A DNA stretch of 58,612 nt from Entrophospora sp. SA101. Its lineage: Eukaryota; Glomeromycota; Glomeromycetes; Entrophosporales; Entrophosporaceae. The DNA lies in NCBI GenBank assembly GCA_958430865.1, contig CAUDNR010004279.1, positions 1 through 58,612 of the forward strand, in the 5' to 3' direction. How positions within the stretch are numbered: the stretch's first letter is position 1; every line of letters begins with the position of its first letter. Under the pieces are notes generated by a model, which was given only the letters and a program-made list of their open reading frames with translations, had not been told where the DNA came from and made no database searches. Both the position numbers and the translations under genes were made by a program. This document shows, in pieces, positions 48,185 through 58,177 of the stretch.

Positions 48185-48934
48185 ATGAAACTTTCCTCAG
48201 CCAAAATTAACTGAAAAAAATCACTTTTAGGAACTATTATTAGCCTGAATATTTTTTCCCTGGTCTCTTCCCTGATTTTTAATAATTACCTTTATGGGGC
48301 TAATAAGTTTGCCACTGCTCCTTTTAACTTTTTTTACGAATGAATTACCGTTTTTTGGTGTGTGTGAAGTTCAATTTTAACTTGTATTTATAGTTTTATT
48401 GAATTAAAAAATGTGAAAAGTAAAAGAACCGAAAAGAGTTGAGAAATACTGGGTTTAATTGCGGTAGTTGGCAATTTATTAAGTATGGTAATATTTGCTA
48501 CCTATCTTCCTAAGCAATTAAGCGAAGAAGGAATTAAAAGAGGAGCTTTTTGATGAATTTATTCAATAACTTGGCACTTTATTGCTATCCCACTAAATTT
48601 ATTCTATTTTTTTAAATTTGCTAAAACCAAAGCCAAAACTATTTATCGTCTGCCAACTTTTCTTTTTCTTACCGTTCAACCTATTTTGTTCTTTGCTGCC
48701 AATATTAGCCGGAGATTTTTGGTGGAAGAAAAATATCTAACTAAACCGTGAAAAAAGTATATGATACCGATGTTTAATTGGGTCGAGCAAGGAAAGTATA
48801 TTAACTTTTTCTTATTTGCTTTGATTAGTCTTTTTCTTTTTTGATTAATACCTTGGGGACTGATAAAGATAAAAGTATTATTGTATCCAAAAAAAAAAAA
48901 AAAAAAGTGAACTTATTTATTGTTCCAATATTAG
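48185..48934 (+). CDS. six-helix membrane protein with poly-A tract
   Basis: This 249-residue protein starts at ATG 48185 with at least nine TGA-Trp. Six hydrophobic spans are visible (for example LLGTIISLNIFSLVSSLIF, LIAVVGNLLSMVIFATYL, INFFLFALISLFLFWLIPW). Several polytopic Mollicute proteins of this size exist; I cannot name the family surely. Near the C terminus A18 (48889-48906) encodes six Lys, and slippage would change the last ten residues. It probably forms an operon with the gene before it. Confidence 0.6.
48889..48906 (+). repeat. A18 homopolymer in a coding region
   Basis: Eighteen A bases encode Lys codons eleven or so codons before the stop of the membrane protein. One of four runs of 18-20 A/T in the window. 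Confidence 0.8.
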
Positions 48935-48973
48935 AATCAAGCCCGAAAATTAAAAAATAGTGTTTTTCGTGCC

Positions 48974-48989
48974 ATTACCCGCTGGGGAA
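48974..48989 (+). repeat. intergenic TATTACCC-NNN-GGGGAA motif, copy 3
   Basis: ATTACCCGCTGGGGAA, lying 40 nt after the membrane protein stop. Same as the copy at 8641 except for the first base. Confidence 0.5.
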
Positions 48990-49041
48990 TGAAATCCAAT
49001 AAATAAAATTTACTATTTTAATCTAAACGGTTAGTTAATCA

Positions 49042-49273
49042 TTAATCAAAAAAATGGTCTTTGTATTTTTTTCCATTAATTACTATAACTGCTTCGTTTT
49101 CTTTTTTGATTGGATAAAATTCTCTTTTTCTGCTGGTCGCTCCCGTTTTTCGTTCGGTATCATAAAATAATGTTCCATGAATTCCGTTGACTAACTTTTT
49201 ATCTACTCTATTTTTTCACACCAAATTTTTCTATTAATGGTAAACATTTATTACATTTATTTTCTTCGGACAT
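49042..49273 (-). pseudogene. small zinc-ribbon protein, frameshifted
   Basis: The ATG at 49273 starts MSEENKCNKCLPLIEKFG and soon stops (TAG after 21 codons). One base over, the sense goes on with TGA-Trp (NRVDKKLVNGIHGTLFYD, then VIVINGKKYKDHFFD) to TAA 49042-49044. One extra base near 49220 explains it. The VINGKKY segment recalls the toxin-like family start. Confidence 0.45.
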
Positions 49274-49274
49274 A

Positions 49275-49442
49275 TTAATATTCTTTTCTTTCTAGTTCAT
49301 TCTCTCTTTTCCAATTATTAGTTTCTATTTTTACGGCTTCTTTCCTCTGTTCCAAACAATTCTGACAAATAAATCTCCCTAGTTGGTAATTAGCCAAAAA
49401 AGGATAATGGAGATTGTTTTGACAAATATTACATTTTCTCAT
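49275..49442 (-). CDS. small zinc-ribbon protein, 55 aa
   Basis: The ATG at 49442 overlaps the end of the preceding gene. CNIC and CQNC (residues 4-7 and 26-29) make a CxxC pair around LHYPFLANYQLGRFI; the rest is basic and charged. It is 1 nt from the next ATG. Likely zinc binding, function unknown. Confidence 0.5.
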   Translation of the reverse strand: MRKCNICQNNLHYPFLANYQLGRFICQNCLEQRKEAVKIETNNWKRENELERKEY

Positions 49443-49674
49443 AATTATATATTCAAATTTCTTTTTGTTGTTTAATATCTCAAATAGCTAATTGCTTTTT
49501 AACTTTGCCTATTTTTACGGCTGTTTCTTCATCAGGAACTCAAATTACTACATCCAAATAAATAATCTTGGTTTGAGGGTCTTGTCAAACTCCAGCATAT
49601 TCATTTTTACCTAAATAACCTTTAAACTCCCGAATAGCCACAAAATAACCACTTTTTTCTTTAAGGATAATCAA
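49429..49674 (-). CDS. hypothetical protein, 81 aa
   Basis: The frame starts at a TTG (49674) and has four TGA-Trp. It is beta-rich (SGYFVAIREFKGYLGKNEYA, KIIYLDVVIWVPDEETAVKI) and ends TAA 49429-49431, overlapping the next gene by 14 nt. The spacer 49675-49885 holds only short frame fragments on the same strand and could contain an upstream part of this gene. Confidence 0.45.
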
Positions 49675-49885
49675 CTATCCTTTAATCAATAATAAGTTCC
49701 GTTAGGTTGCCGTTTGAGACTATTAATCTTAGTTTGGTTTTTCACTATTTCACTTATTATATTAATTTTACAGTTATCAGTTCTGTTATCTATTCTAATA
49801 ACTAAATTAATAACTATTAACTAACTTCTTTTTAGTTCTTAATAATCAGTCTAAAACCCTTTATATGAAAGGGACTAATAAAAAA

Positions 49886-50992
49886 TTAAAGATTAAATCT
49901 TTCTAATTGGAAATTTTTTTGCCGAGCTATGGCTAATAATTGGCTTTTTTCTCGGGAAGAGTTGACAACGAAAGTTAGTGCCTTACCGCTGGCTCCAGCT
50001 CGTCCAGTTCGTCCGGTGCGGTGAATATAAAACTCTCGGTCTTGGGGGAAATCATAATTAATGACATAAGAAATATCTTTAATGTCTAAGCCCCGAGCGG
50101 CCACGTCAGTAGCGATTAATAAAGAAATTTTTTTCGCTCGGAATTTTTGGAAAACTCTAGTTCTTTGGAATTGCGATAAGTCACTATGAATAGAGTCAAC
50201 TCGGAACTGATTTTCCAACAGAATATCTTTTATTTCATCTACTTTTCGTTTGGTGTTGGCAAAAACAATTACCGAATCAGGTTTATTAGTAGAAAGAAAT
50301 TTAATTAAATTAGGTATTTTCTGCCGTGGTGAAGAGACTTCGAGATAATAGTGTTCAGTATTACTTGGTAAATCGTCAGTGGTGCTGGTAATAACTTCCG
50401 GATTAGTGGCAAATCTTTTGGCAAATCCTTCCACTTGGGGCGAAATAGTGGCCGAAAAAAGTAGGGTTTGGCGTTCGCGAGGAAGTCTTTTAATTATCCT
50501 TTCCACTTCCTTTAAAAATCCTTGGTTAATCATTTCGTCAACTTCATCCAGAACGACAATTTTTAAATGTTCTAAGGGGAAACTTTTTCGGGTAAAAATA
50601 TGGTCAATTATTCTCCCTGGTGTGCCTATTATTACATCTATTCCTTGGCGAAAAGACTGTAATTGCCTGTGAATTGAATCGCCGCCGTAAACTGCCAAGA
50701 TACGTAATTTGTTGACCGATAATTTTCTGGCTTCTTCGCTTACTTGTAAGGCTAATTCCCGGGTCGGAGCTAAAATAAGTACTTGTGGTTTACCGATGTT
50801 TTCTAGTTTTTCCAAAACTGGAATCAAGAAGGCCGCGGTTTTTCCCGTGCCGGTCTGTGATTGAGCAATAATATCTTTGTCTGCTAATATCAGAGGAATA
50901 ACTTGTAATTGGATATTAGTTAGTTGGTTATAGCCTGCTTGTTGGAGATTTATTTTGGTCTTTTCCGATAACGATACGCTTTCGAGATTCAT
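49886..50992 (-). CDS. DEAD-box family RNA helicase (DEVD variant)
   Basis: This 368-residue minimal helicase core has all motifs: Q region (TNIQLQVIP), I AQSQTGTGKTAA, Ia PTRELALQ, II LDEVDEM, III LFSATI, V ATDVAARGLDI and VI HRTGRTGRAG. Motif II reads DEVD, not DEAD. There is no C-terminal RNA-binding extension, unlike CshA or DeaD. It probably unwinds structured mRNA or helps ribosome assembly. Starts MNLESVSLSEKTK. Confidence 0.92.
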   Translation of the reverse strand: MNLESVSLSEKTKINLQQAGYNQLTNIQLQVIPLILADKDIIAQSQTGTGKTAAFLIPVLEKLENIGKPQVLILAPTRELALQVSEEARKLSVNKLRILAVYGGDSIHRQLQSFRQGIDVIIGTPGRIIDHIFTRKSFPLEHLKIVVLDEVDEMINQGFLKEVERIIKRLPRERQTLLFSATISPQVEGFAKRFATNPEVITSTTDDLPSNTEHYYLEVSSPRQKIPNLIKFLSTNKPDSVIVFANTKRKVDEIKDILLENQFRVDSIHSDLSQFQRTRVFQKFRAKKISLLIATDVAARGLDIKDISYVINYDFPQDREFYIHRTGRTGRAGASGKALTFVVNSSREKSQLLAIARQKNFQLERFNL

Positions 50993-51020
50993 TTATAACT
51001 TATATTTTAGTGTTGGAGAG

Positions 51021-51040
51021 AAAAACTGATGGCAGTTTTT
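51021..51040 (-). terminator. hairpin between topA and the helicase gene
   Basis: AAAAACTG (51021-51028) and CAGTTTTT (51033-51040) form an 8-bp stem with a 4-nt loop, enclosed by GAGAG/CTCTC. On the minus strand it lies after topA and is followed by TTTTT, so it may terminate that gene. Confidence 0.5.
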
Positions 51041-51129
51041 AATTTTTCTCTCTCTCTTGGCTAGTAAAAGTGATTATCGTTGGCTTAGTTTTTTTCTCGG
51101 AGCGAGACCTTATTATAATTTTCATTTAA

Positions 51130-52836
51130 TTAAGATAATAATTTTAATTGCTTATCAAAATCTCCTCAAAAGTTTTTAATAAAATCTAAATAAGTATTTT
51201 GCCCTTGGCTAATTTTGTCTAATTCCGCTTCCAAAAGAGCGGTATAGTTCTCGTTAATTAAAGAAGGAAAATTTTCTTGTAATCATTGGTTAACCAAAAA
51301 TCCTTTTTCGGTCGGGACAAAATGACCTTTTTCATTCAAGGCGGCGTATTCTCTTTTAATTAGTATCCGACCAAAAGTGTTATAAGTAGAAGGTCGACCA
51401 ATGCCAAGTTTTTCTAAGGTTTGGACTAACGTTCCTTCATTATAGCGAACCGGTTTATTTTCCTGATATTCTTGCACTTCTATTTTCTGGGCTAATAATT
51501 GGTTAATTCCGGCTAATTCACTAGCCAATTTAATATTATAATTTGGTAAATAAATTTCGGGAGCACAGGCGAGAAAACCTGGGAATTGGCTAATCCTTTC
51601 CGTGGTAGCAAAAAAATAATTATTATTGTCAAAAAGGTAAGTAATTTTATTAACTTTGGCAGGACTCATTAAACTAGTTAAAGTGTGACGGAAGATTAGT
51701 TCATATAATTTATATTCTTCATTGCTTAAAGAACTTTCTAAGCGTGAGGGTTGATAGTTAAGATAAGTGGGGTGAATGGCTTCATGGGCGTCCTGAACAT
51801 TGGTTTTTTTTTCCTTTTTCTCTCAGGCGGGACGGAAATTACAATACTCTTTTCCTCATTGGCGGCTAATATAATTATGAGTTTGGTTCAGAAATTCTTG
51901 ATTAATGCGAGTAGAATCAGTCCGGGGATAAGTAATTAGACCAACCGGTTTTTTTTCATTTTTTAACCAAATTCCTTCGTATAACTTTTGGGCTAATCGA
52001 GTAGTCTGGTCGATAGAAAAACCTAGTTGAGATTTGGCTTCGGAAAGTAATAAAGAAGTGGTAAAAGGGGCTTTAGGAAGCACAAATTTAACTTCTTCTT
52101 TTTTCGCTAATAATTGAAAATTCAAACTTAGTTTTTTTACTACTTCCTCAGCTTGGGATTTTTCTGGGTAAATAATTAATTCGCTCAGTGAATTTACTTG
52201 TTTAAGAGTTATTTTTTTTTCGTTAATCGGACAAATTCCACAAATAATATATTCTTTTTTTTTGGCGTGACTTTTGATAGCCAATTCACGTTCAATAATT
52301 AATTTAAGAACTACCGATTGGACCCGACCGGCTGATAAAGCCCGGAGTTTTTTTTGTAAAATTGGACTCAAACAAAAACCAATCATGCGGTCGAGAACTT
52401 GCCGGGAAATTTGTGCCTCGATGAGGTTTTTATCAAGGGGCAAGGGGTTGGCTAACGCTTCTTTAATATTGCGTGGAGTTATTTCATAAAAAAGTAGACG
52501 TTGGTATTGAGAAGGGTCTAGTTTGAGTAGTTGGGTAATTTCATGAGCGATTCCTTCGCCTTCTCGGTCTGGGTCAGTCGCTAAATAAATTATTGAAATA
52601 TTCTGTTTTTCACTCAACAAAAAATTTTTTCAAAAAGTAATATTTAGTTTTTTTTCAGGAATTACTTCATAAGAGGGAGAAAAATTTTGTAAATTTACTC
52701 CTAAATTATAATCTCCGCTTTTTTTTAATTCTCATAAATGGCCGCTAGTTGCGAATATTATGTAATTTTCTCCTAAAAAGGATTGAATGGTTCTCTTTTT
52801 AGTCGCTGATTCCAGAAAGATTAAAGATTTTGTCAT
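51130..52836 (-). CDS. topA: DNA topoisomerase I
   Basis: This 568-residue type IA topoisomerase relaxes negative supercoils. The frame from ATG 52836 has many TGA-Trp. The N-terminal TOPRIM domain starts SLIFLESATKKRTIQSFLG and has the metal site ATDPDREGEGIAHEI. The active-site Tyr is in GLITYPRTDSTRI (about residue 300). GIGRPSTYNTF and YAALNEKGHFVPTEKG follow. It stops after the core: no C-terminal zinc-finger repeats, shorter than most bacterial TopA. Confidence 0.93.
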
Positions 52837-53020
52837 TGAAATTTGTTTTTCTATAATAAAGTTTTTTCCTTTGCTCGTAAAAATTGCTTGTTAAAACCTT
52901 TTAATTATAAAAAAAAGTAAATTGAGTATAAGAAAAAACTTAGCCAAACAAATTTATTGATATAAGTGTATAAAATTATTTCAGTTTTGGCAACGGCTAA
53001 CCCTAATTATTTAATTTTTC

Positions 53021-53911
53021 CTAAATAATAGTGCCGGTGCTATTTAGTTTTTTTCGATGTTTTTCTAATCGTTCAATTCTTTCTTCCAAACGGGGATGAG
53101 TGCGGAATAAATCTAATAGACCTTTTTTTTTCTTTTCGGGATTGAATTTTAATAGCGAAATGGAGTTAGGTTCGCCGTGACCTTTGGTATTTTCATCCTC
53201 GGTTAAGTCTATGCCGTCAACCATTCAGGCTTTATTTTCTAAGGCTAAAAGCTTCTGTAAAGTGGCTAACATATTATCTACTCCGACTATTTCTGCCCCT
53301 CGTAAATCGGCGGCTAATTCCCGGCGGCGGTTATATCACAGAACAATCATAATACCAATTAAACGGACAATGGCAGTAATTATTTGAAAAAGTATCACTT
53401 TGAAAAAGAAGCGAACATAGTATCCTATTCCTTCCTCTTCATCCCTGCTAGGTTGAAACAGAAACCAGGCCAACAGAATACTAAACATTCAATAAAAAAC
53501 ATCGAATATTCCTTGTACTAGCAAAATCCTCCTAATGTCATAATGAATAAGGTGAGATAATTCATGACCGACCACTCCTTTAATCTCATTCATATTCATA
53601 CTGTTAATTAAATTACTAGAAAAAGCAATTAAAGTATTTCCCGCCGGACCAGTAGCAAAAGCATTAATTTCCCGCGAGGGGTAAACCCCCACTTCGGGCA
53701 TTTTTATTTTATACATTCGAGAAACAGTTCGGACAATCCGCACTATTTCTTTTAACTTAGGCGATTTATCCAAGTCTTTCCGATTATCAATTCTTTGGAC
53801 GTTTTTCAACCATTTAGCTAATCACTTGGAAAGATAATAAGGAATTAACGAGCAAATAGTTACAAAAATTATGACAATTGCTAAAATAATTAAAAAGGCT
53901 TTGAGCGACAT
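53021..53911 (-). CDS. htpX: membrane zinc protease HtpX
   Basis: This 296-residue M48 metalloprotease handles misfolded membrane proteins. It begins with a membrane helix (FLIILAIVIIFVTICSLIPY). The zinc site HELSH is in GVVGHELSHLIHYD, and the third ligand Glu is in RRRELAADLRGAE. Two more helices lie between (LLVQGIFDVFYWMFSILLAW region and VILFQIITAIVRLIGIMIVL). The C-terminal FRTHPRLEERIERL is typical. Two TGA-Trp. Its start overlaps the end of the small membrane protein gene upstream by 22 nt. Confidence 0.93.
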
Positions 53912-54206
53912 ATATAGATTATTTTAAGGTTTAGTTTTTTTTTTTTTTTTTTGAAAATAAAAATAGCGAGAAGAAAAAGGAAGGGGATTAATACTAAATA
54001 AAGAATGAGAGAGACAGCCAATAAAACCATCTCTGCTAATTGGTCTCCTTTGAAAAAAATCAGCCAAGAAAAAAAGACCAACAATCAATAAAAAAATGTA
54101 AAATACCATAGGAAAAGATATTTATTTCGTGATAAAATTCGAGCAAGGATAATTGAAATCAGTGCGAGAAAAAAAAAAAAAAAAAACTAAAAACATTCAT
54201 ATTCAT
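53890..54206 (-). CDS. small membrane protein with two slippable tracts
   Basis: On the minus strand the ATG at 54206 is followed after six codons by T18 (54169-54186). As read, the ATG frame goes on with non-hydrophobic sequence and ends early. One base more in the tract leads into the frame that is open to TAA 53890 and encodes three membrane helices (LVFFSWLIFFKG, EMVLLAVSLILYLVLIPFLF, LLAIFIF) and six Lys from a second tract (53935-53952). So the gene is apparently off at present length. Its ATG overlaps the gatA stop (TAATG), and its end overlaps htpX. Function unknown, perhaps a partner of HtpX. Confidence 0.5.
53935..53952 (-). repeat. A18 homopolymer (minus strand) near a gene end
   Basis: Eighteen T on the plus strand, encoding Lys codons at the C terminus of the small membrane protein just before the htpX start. 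Confidence 0.8.
54169..54186 (-). repeat. T18 homopolymer (minus strand) near a gene start
   Basis: Eighteen A on the plus strand, seven codons into the small membrane protein gene. Length decides whether the ATG connects to the long hydrophobic frame. Confidence 0.8.
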
Positions 54207-55465
54207 TATTTTATATTTGTCATATTTTTTTCCAACTTTTTAGCCAATTCCAAAACTTTTTTATCGTTGCCATAATTACTATTAATATTAATACTTACTG
54301 GCAGTTCATTAATAAAACCAATTGGTAAACTACAACTAGGCAAGCCGGCAAAATTAGCCACCAATAATAAATTATCGCTTCAATGGGAAGAAATTAGACC
54401 AGAAAAGGAGTGGTGAAAATTAGTAACGGGCGGAGCCGTGTGGTTAGTGCTGGAAAAAATTAAAAAATCATAATTACTTAAAACTTTTTTTACTCATTGG
54501 TTAACTAAATAACGCATTTTTCGAGCTTTTTCTAATAATTCTTTATTTTCCAGAAAATAAGCCCCAATTAATAAGCGTTGTTTCACTATAGTTCCTAAAT
54601 ATCGGCTTCTTTTTTGGGTGATATTAATATTTTCTTGGATGCCATAAGTTATTCCTTGGAGCGAATTGAGATGACTAACTAATTCGGTCGAACAGAGAAT
54701 AAGATAAGTAATTTGTAAGTTATCCCGGAGTTTTTTCGGTATGGTTATCCTTTCAATTTGGTAGCCGGACTTTACTAATGATTTTAGACTATTATGATAT
54801 AAGGTTGTTAATTCAGGTGGTAAATAATTTTCTAAATCCTTGATAACGGCAATGTTTTTTTTCCAGCGACAAGGAGAAATAGGGGATTTATAGGAGCAAG
54901 TGGTTAAATCCGCCGAGTCGGGGTGAGCGATGGTAGAAAAAGCCAGTTTAATATCCTTTACTTGTCGACCCAAAATGCCAATGGTATCTAACGAGGAAGC
55001 CATGGGAATAACTCCCGCCCGCGAAATTAAGCCATAAGAAGGTTTAAAGCCAACTATTCCACAATAGGAAGCCGGACGACGAATCGAATCGCCGGTGTCA
55101 TGACCCAATGCCAGCGGAACTAATTTTTTGGCTACTACTCAGGCCGAACCGGAGGACGACCCTCCCACGATATAGGAAGAATTATAAGGATTAAAAAGTG
55201 GTCCAGTATTAGCATATAATCCCGTGCCGCCACAAGCCAATTCATCCAAAACAGTTTTACCGAGCAATTTATTTTTTTTGCTAGCGAGCCGCTTAATCAC
55301 TGAGGCATTTTGGTCGGGTTGAAAATTAGTCAAAAAATTAGAGGAGGCGGTGGTTGGGAAATTTTCCGTTCAAAAATTATCTTTGGCTAAATAAACTAAT
55401 TCTTGGGAATTATTATCAATTGGCAATTCGCCACTGGCAAGTGCCTTTTTTTTTGTTCGCTCCAT
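54206..55465 (-). CDS. gatA: Asp/Glu-tRNA amidotransferase subunit A
   Basis: This 419-residue amidase-signature protein releases ammonia from Gln for conversion of Glu-tRNA(Gln) or Asp-tRNA(Asn) by GatCAB. The triad is visible: Lys 28 in YLAKDNFWT, the cis-Ser in GGSSSGSA (about 101-108), and the nucleophile Ser in HDTGDSIRRPAS, where the usual DTGGS is DTGDS. The start at ATG 55465 gives only 27 residues before the catalytic Lys, against about 70-80 normally. Several TGA-Trp. gatB and gatC are not in the window. It follows the ABC permease by 13 nt. Confidence 0.9.
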
Positions 55466-55478
55466 TTGTCTTTGCTTT

Positions 55479-56240
55479 TTAAATCAAATCTTTTCGTAAA
55501 TAACTCTTTCAGTAAAGATAGAAAAAAATTGCACCGATTAATAGCGATAAAGGAACTGACAGAAGTAGCAAGAGAAGAGGGTGCTGAGAAAAAGTTTTAT
55601 GAAAAAAAATAACGGGCGTAATAAAAATTATGATAAAAACGAAGTAAATTAACATTGTTATCAGTGAGTAATTTTCGTAAAAATAGAACAAGAAAGGAAC
55701 TAACAATAAATAATTTACCACGGCAAAAGCTAAGCCATTAAGTAATGAAAAAGAACCAAGAGCTAAAAAGGAAAGATTGGTCGTAATTGCTAAATAAATA
55801 AGGGCTGGCAAAGTTAACAACAGGAGATTAATAGCCAAGTAATAAGTGGAAGCGGTGGCAATTTTGGCAAACATTACTGTTTCACGATTAACGCTCGGAG
55901 TAAAACTTAATACCTTAATATCATCTTCTTTTTTTTGTTTAAAACTCATTTTCCTCCCTCCCCATTTATTTCTCATTCCTAGTAATTGACCGACTGAGTT
56001 GCCAAAATACATCATCATAAAAAATAATTGATAAAAAGAAATTAGTCAAAATGTCCGCACTATTTCTTTTCAATCCTTATCCCCCAGTTTTTCTAATCCT
56101 AAAATATTACTATTGCCCCAAATAATAAAAATAAAAGGCAGAATATAGAATGGTAATAATCATAAACTTCCCGCTAATTTTTTACAATAATAGCGGTAGA
56201 GTTTCGAAAATACTGATTTATTAAGTTTAGTAGTTGCCAT
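55479..56240 (-). CDS. ABC-2 type transporter permease
   Basis: This 253-residue protein starts at ATG 56240 with five TGA-Trp. It has six membrane spans (SLWLLPFYILPFIFIIWG; STYYLAINLLLLTLPALIYL; FSLLNGLAFAVVNYLLLVPF; ITMLIYFVFIIIFITPVIFF; LLLLLLSVPLSLLIGAIFFY). A motif before the second span (DDIKVLSFTPSVNRETVMFA) resembles the LLSLPIS/R coupling-helix region of ABC-2 permeases. Same operon as the ATPase at 57402 and the permease at 56295. Confidence 0.75.
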
Positions 56241-56258
56241 ATAAAATATTTCTAATAG

Positions 56259-56275
56259 TATTACCCAGTGGGGAA
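56259..56275 (+). repeat. intergenic TATTACCC-NNN-GGGGAA motif, copy 4
   Basis: TATTACCCAGTGGGGAA, in the 54-nt gap between the two permease genes. Other copies at 8641, 13707 and 48974. Confidence 0.5.
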
Positions 56276-56294
56276 AGAATTAGTAAGTTATTAA

Positions 56295-57395
56295 TTATCC
56301 CAAATCTTCTTTTTGGTAGTGTCAATAATAAAGGGTTAGGAAAAGCAGTCCACAAATTAAGGAGACCGGCACAAATACTAACGGGTTAAAAAAGTGCTTT
56401 TCGACTGCGTAAGGTCAAGTAGCATAAGGATAAGCAAAACTTTTTCCTATTTCTCATATTATAGGAAAAAAACTTACCAAAGACGAGATAATTCACCCGA
56501 GTCAACGCACTCACGATTTAGCCCAAATATAAGGAGCCACAATTAAGCAGAAAAACAAAATCGGTCCGATAATTGTCGTTCAGAAAGTCAATAAAGTAAA
56601 CCAACTAAAAGACTTATTTGTTCCAATTCAAAAATAATAAAAACTGAACGGCAAGAGGAACAGTAAAACATTGGCCAGACAATAAAAAGTTAGAAAAGCC
56701 AAAGTCTTGCCAAAAAGTAAATCGCTTCTTTTTACGCCGGGAGTTAAAGTCAAAATGGTGGCCTCCTCGCCGTCTTGTTGCGGGGCAAAAAACGTGTTAT
56801 CAACGACATTAAAAATTAGTCAAAACAAGGCGATAAAGCCAGTGAGATTTCACCAGGAAATATCGTTCAGTAGTTTTCAAAATTTTAGCCCACTCCCGTG
56901 TTCCGTATTTTGGCAAAAAAAGAAAGAAATATCAGCATTGTAGTGCCCGATATTAAAACCTTTAAATTTACCTTTATCGAACATTTCCCGCAAATTTATT
57001 TTTTCCTTTAATTTCTCTAACTCTTCTTCGTTATTACCGTCGGCTTTTTTTAATTCCTTTAACTTTTCGATATTCTTCCCCAATTCCTCCCGATTAAAAT
57101 CTTTTAACGGTTCAAAAATTTCGAGAGTCTCCCGATTAAAGTTCCGAAAAGTTCACTCTTCTTTTATTTTTTTTGCCCGCTCTTTTAATCTCTGTTTTCG
57201 TTCCTCGTCAATACCCTCTGCCTCTTGTCTTTTTTCTGTATTTTTCAATTCCGAGCTTTTAGTCATTTTGAAAACAAGGTAAGGAAAAGCAAATCAAACT
57301 GCTCCTACCAACAGAGTAATAAAAGTAATTCGTAATCAATTTTTTTTAAATATTTTTTTCAGATAGTATTTATATAATTTACTAGTTTGTGCCAT
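56295..57395 (-). CDS. ABC-2 type transporter permease with large loop
   Basis: This 366-residue protein starts at ATG 57395, 6 nt after the ATPase stop, with about 14 TGA-Trp. One N-terminal helix (WLRITFITLLVGAVWFAFPY) is followed by a charged loop of about 125 residues (likely outside, KK/EE-rich), then five helices. EEATILTLTPGVKRSDLLFG is the coupling-helix motif, like that of the partner permease. With the ATPase and the second permease it forms a probable exporter; the substrate is unknown. Confidence 0.75.
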
Positions 57396-57401
57396 AATTT
57401 T

Positions 57402-58112
57402 TTATAATTCAAATAATCCTTTGCCTTTTTCGATAAAGTAATCTTCGTAAGTTTGCTCGATATCGGCGGTTTTGGCTCCCGTATAAACTATTTTGCCGTT
57501 TTTAATCATGGTAATGTCATCAGCTAATTTTTGTAAATCGGATAGAATATGAGTTGACATTAAAATAGTTGCCCCGTCCGCGCGAATAGACTTTAAATTG
57601 TTAAATAAGTCCTGACGGAAACTGGGGTCTAAACCATTAAAGGGCTCATCCAATAAAAGGATACGCGGTCGGTATAATCCTAAAATAAAAACCTGGAGGA
57701 TTTTTTTCCACCCGGTCGAAAGAGAATGACAATTCTGATTACGAAATTGGTTGAGTGGTGAACTGGCTAATTTCCTTAAAACTTCCCCTTTGGGAATATC
57801 CCGTAAATAGCCACAATCTAGCACATATTCTTCCACTTTTGAACTGGGAAATCGCGGTTCCGCCGGAATAAATCCCAGCCGTTCGTTAAAAGTCGGGTCA
57901 TTAATTACTGATTTGCCGTCAATATAAACCTCACCACCAGTGGGTAAGACCAATCTAGTTAAGATACTTAAAGTGGTAGTTTTACCGGCTCCATTGGGTC
58001 CAATAAAACCATGAATAGTTCCTTCACGAACAGTAAAAGAAACATTATTTAAAACCGTTTTATTACCATATCTTTTATTAATTTGTTTAATTGTGATTAT
58101 TTCTTTCGCCAT
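57402..58112 (-). CDS. ABC transporter ATP-binding protein
   Basis: This 236-residue ATPase has Walker A GPNGAGKTTTLSIL (residues 38-51), signature SLSTGWKKI (LSGGQ replaced by LSTGW), Walker B ILLLDEPFNGLD and the switch His in MSTHILSD. It belongs to the ABC-2 exporter group that drives permeases like the two following genes. It is the first gene of an operon running through gatA and the small membrane gene to htpX. It is divergent from the 58233 gene, with an A20 tract between. Confidence 0.9.
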   Translation of the reverse strand: MAKEIITIKQINKRYGNKTVLNNVSFTVREGTIHGFIGPNGAGKTTTLSILTRLVLPTGGEVYIDGKSVINDPTFNERLGFIPAEPRFPSSKVEEYVLDCGYLRDIPKGEVLRKLASSPLNQFRNQNCHSLSTGWKKILQVFILGLYRPRILLLDEPFNGLDPSFRQDLFNNLKSIRADGATILMSTHILSDLQKLADDITMIKNGKIVYTGAKTADIEQTYEDYFIEKGKGLFEL

Positions 58113-58177
58113 TTTTCAATTTTACTATTTATTATAATATTTTATAGGTCAATGACTTTTTATTCATCACTGGCACC

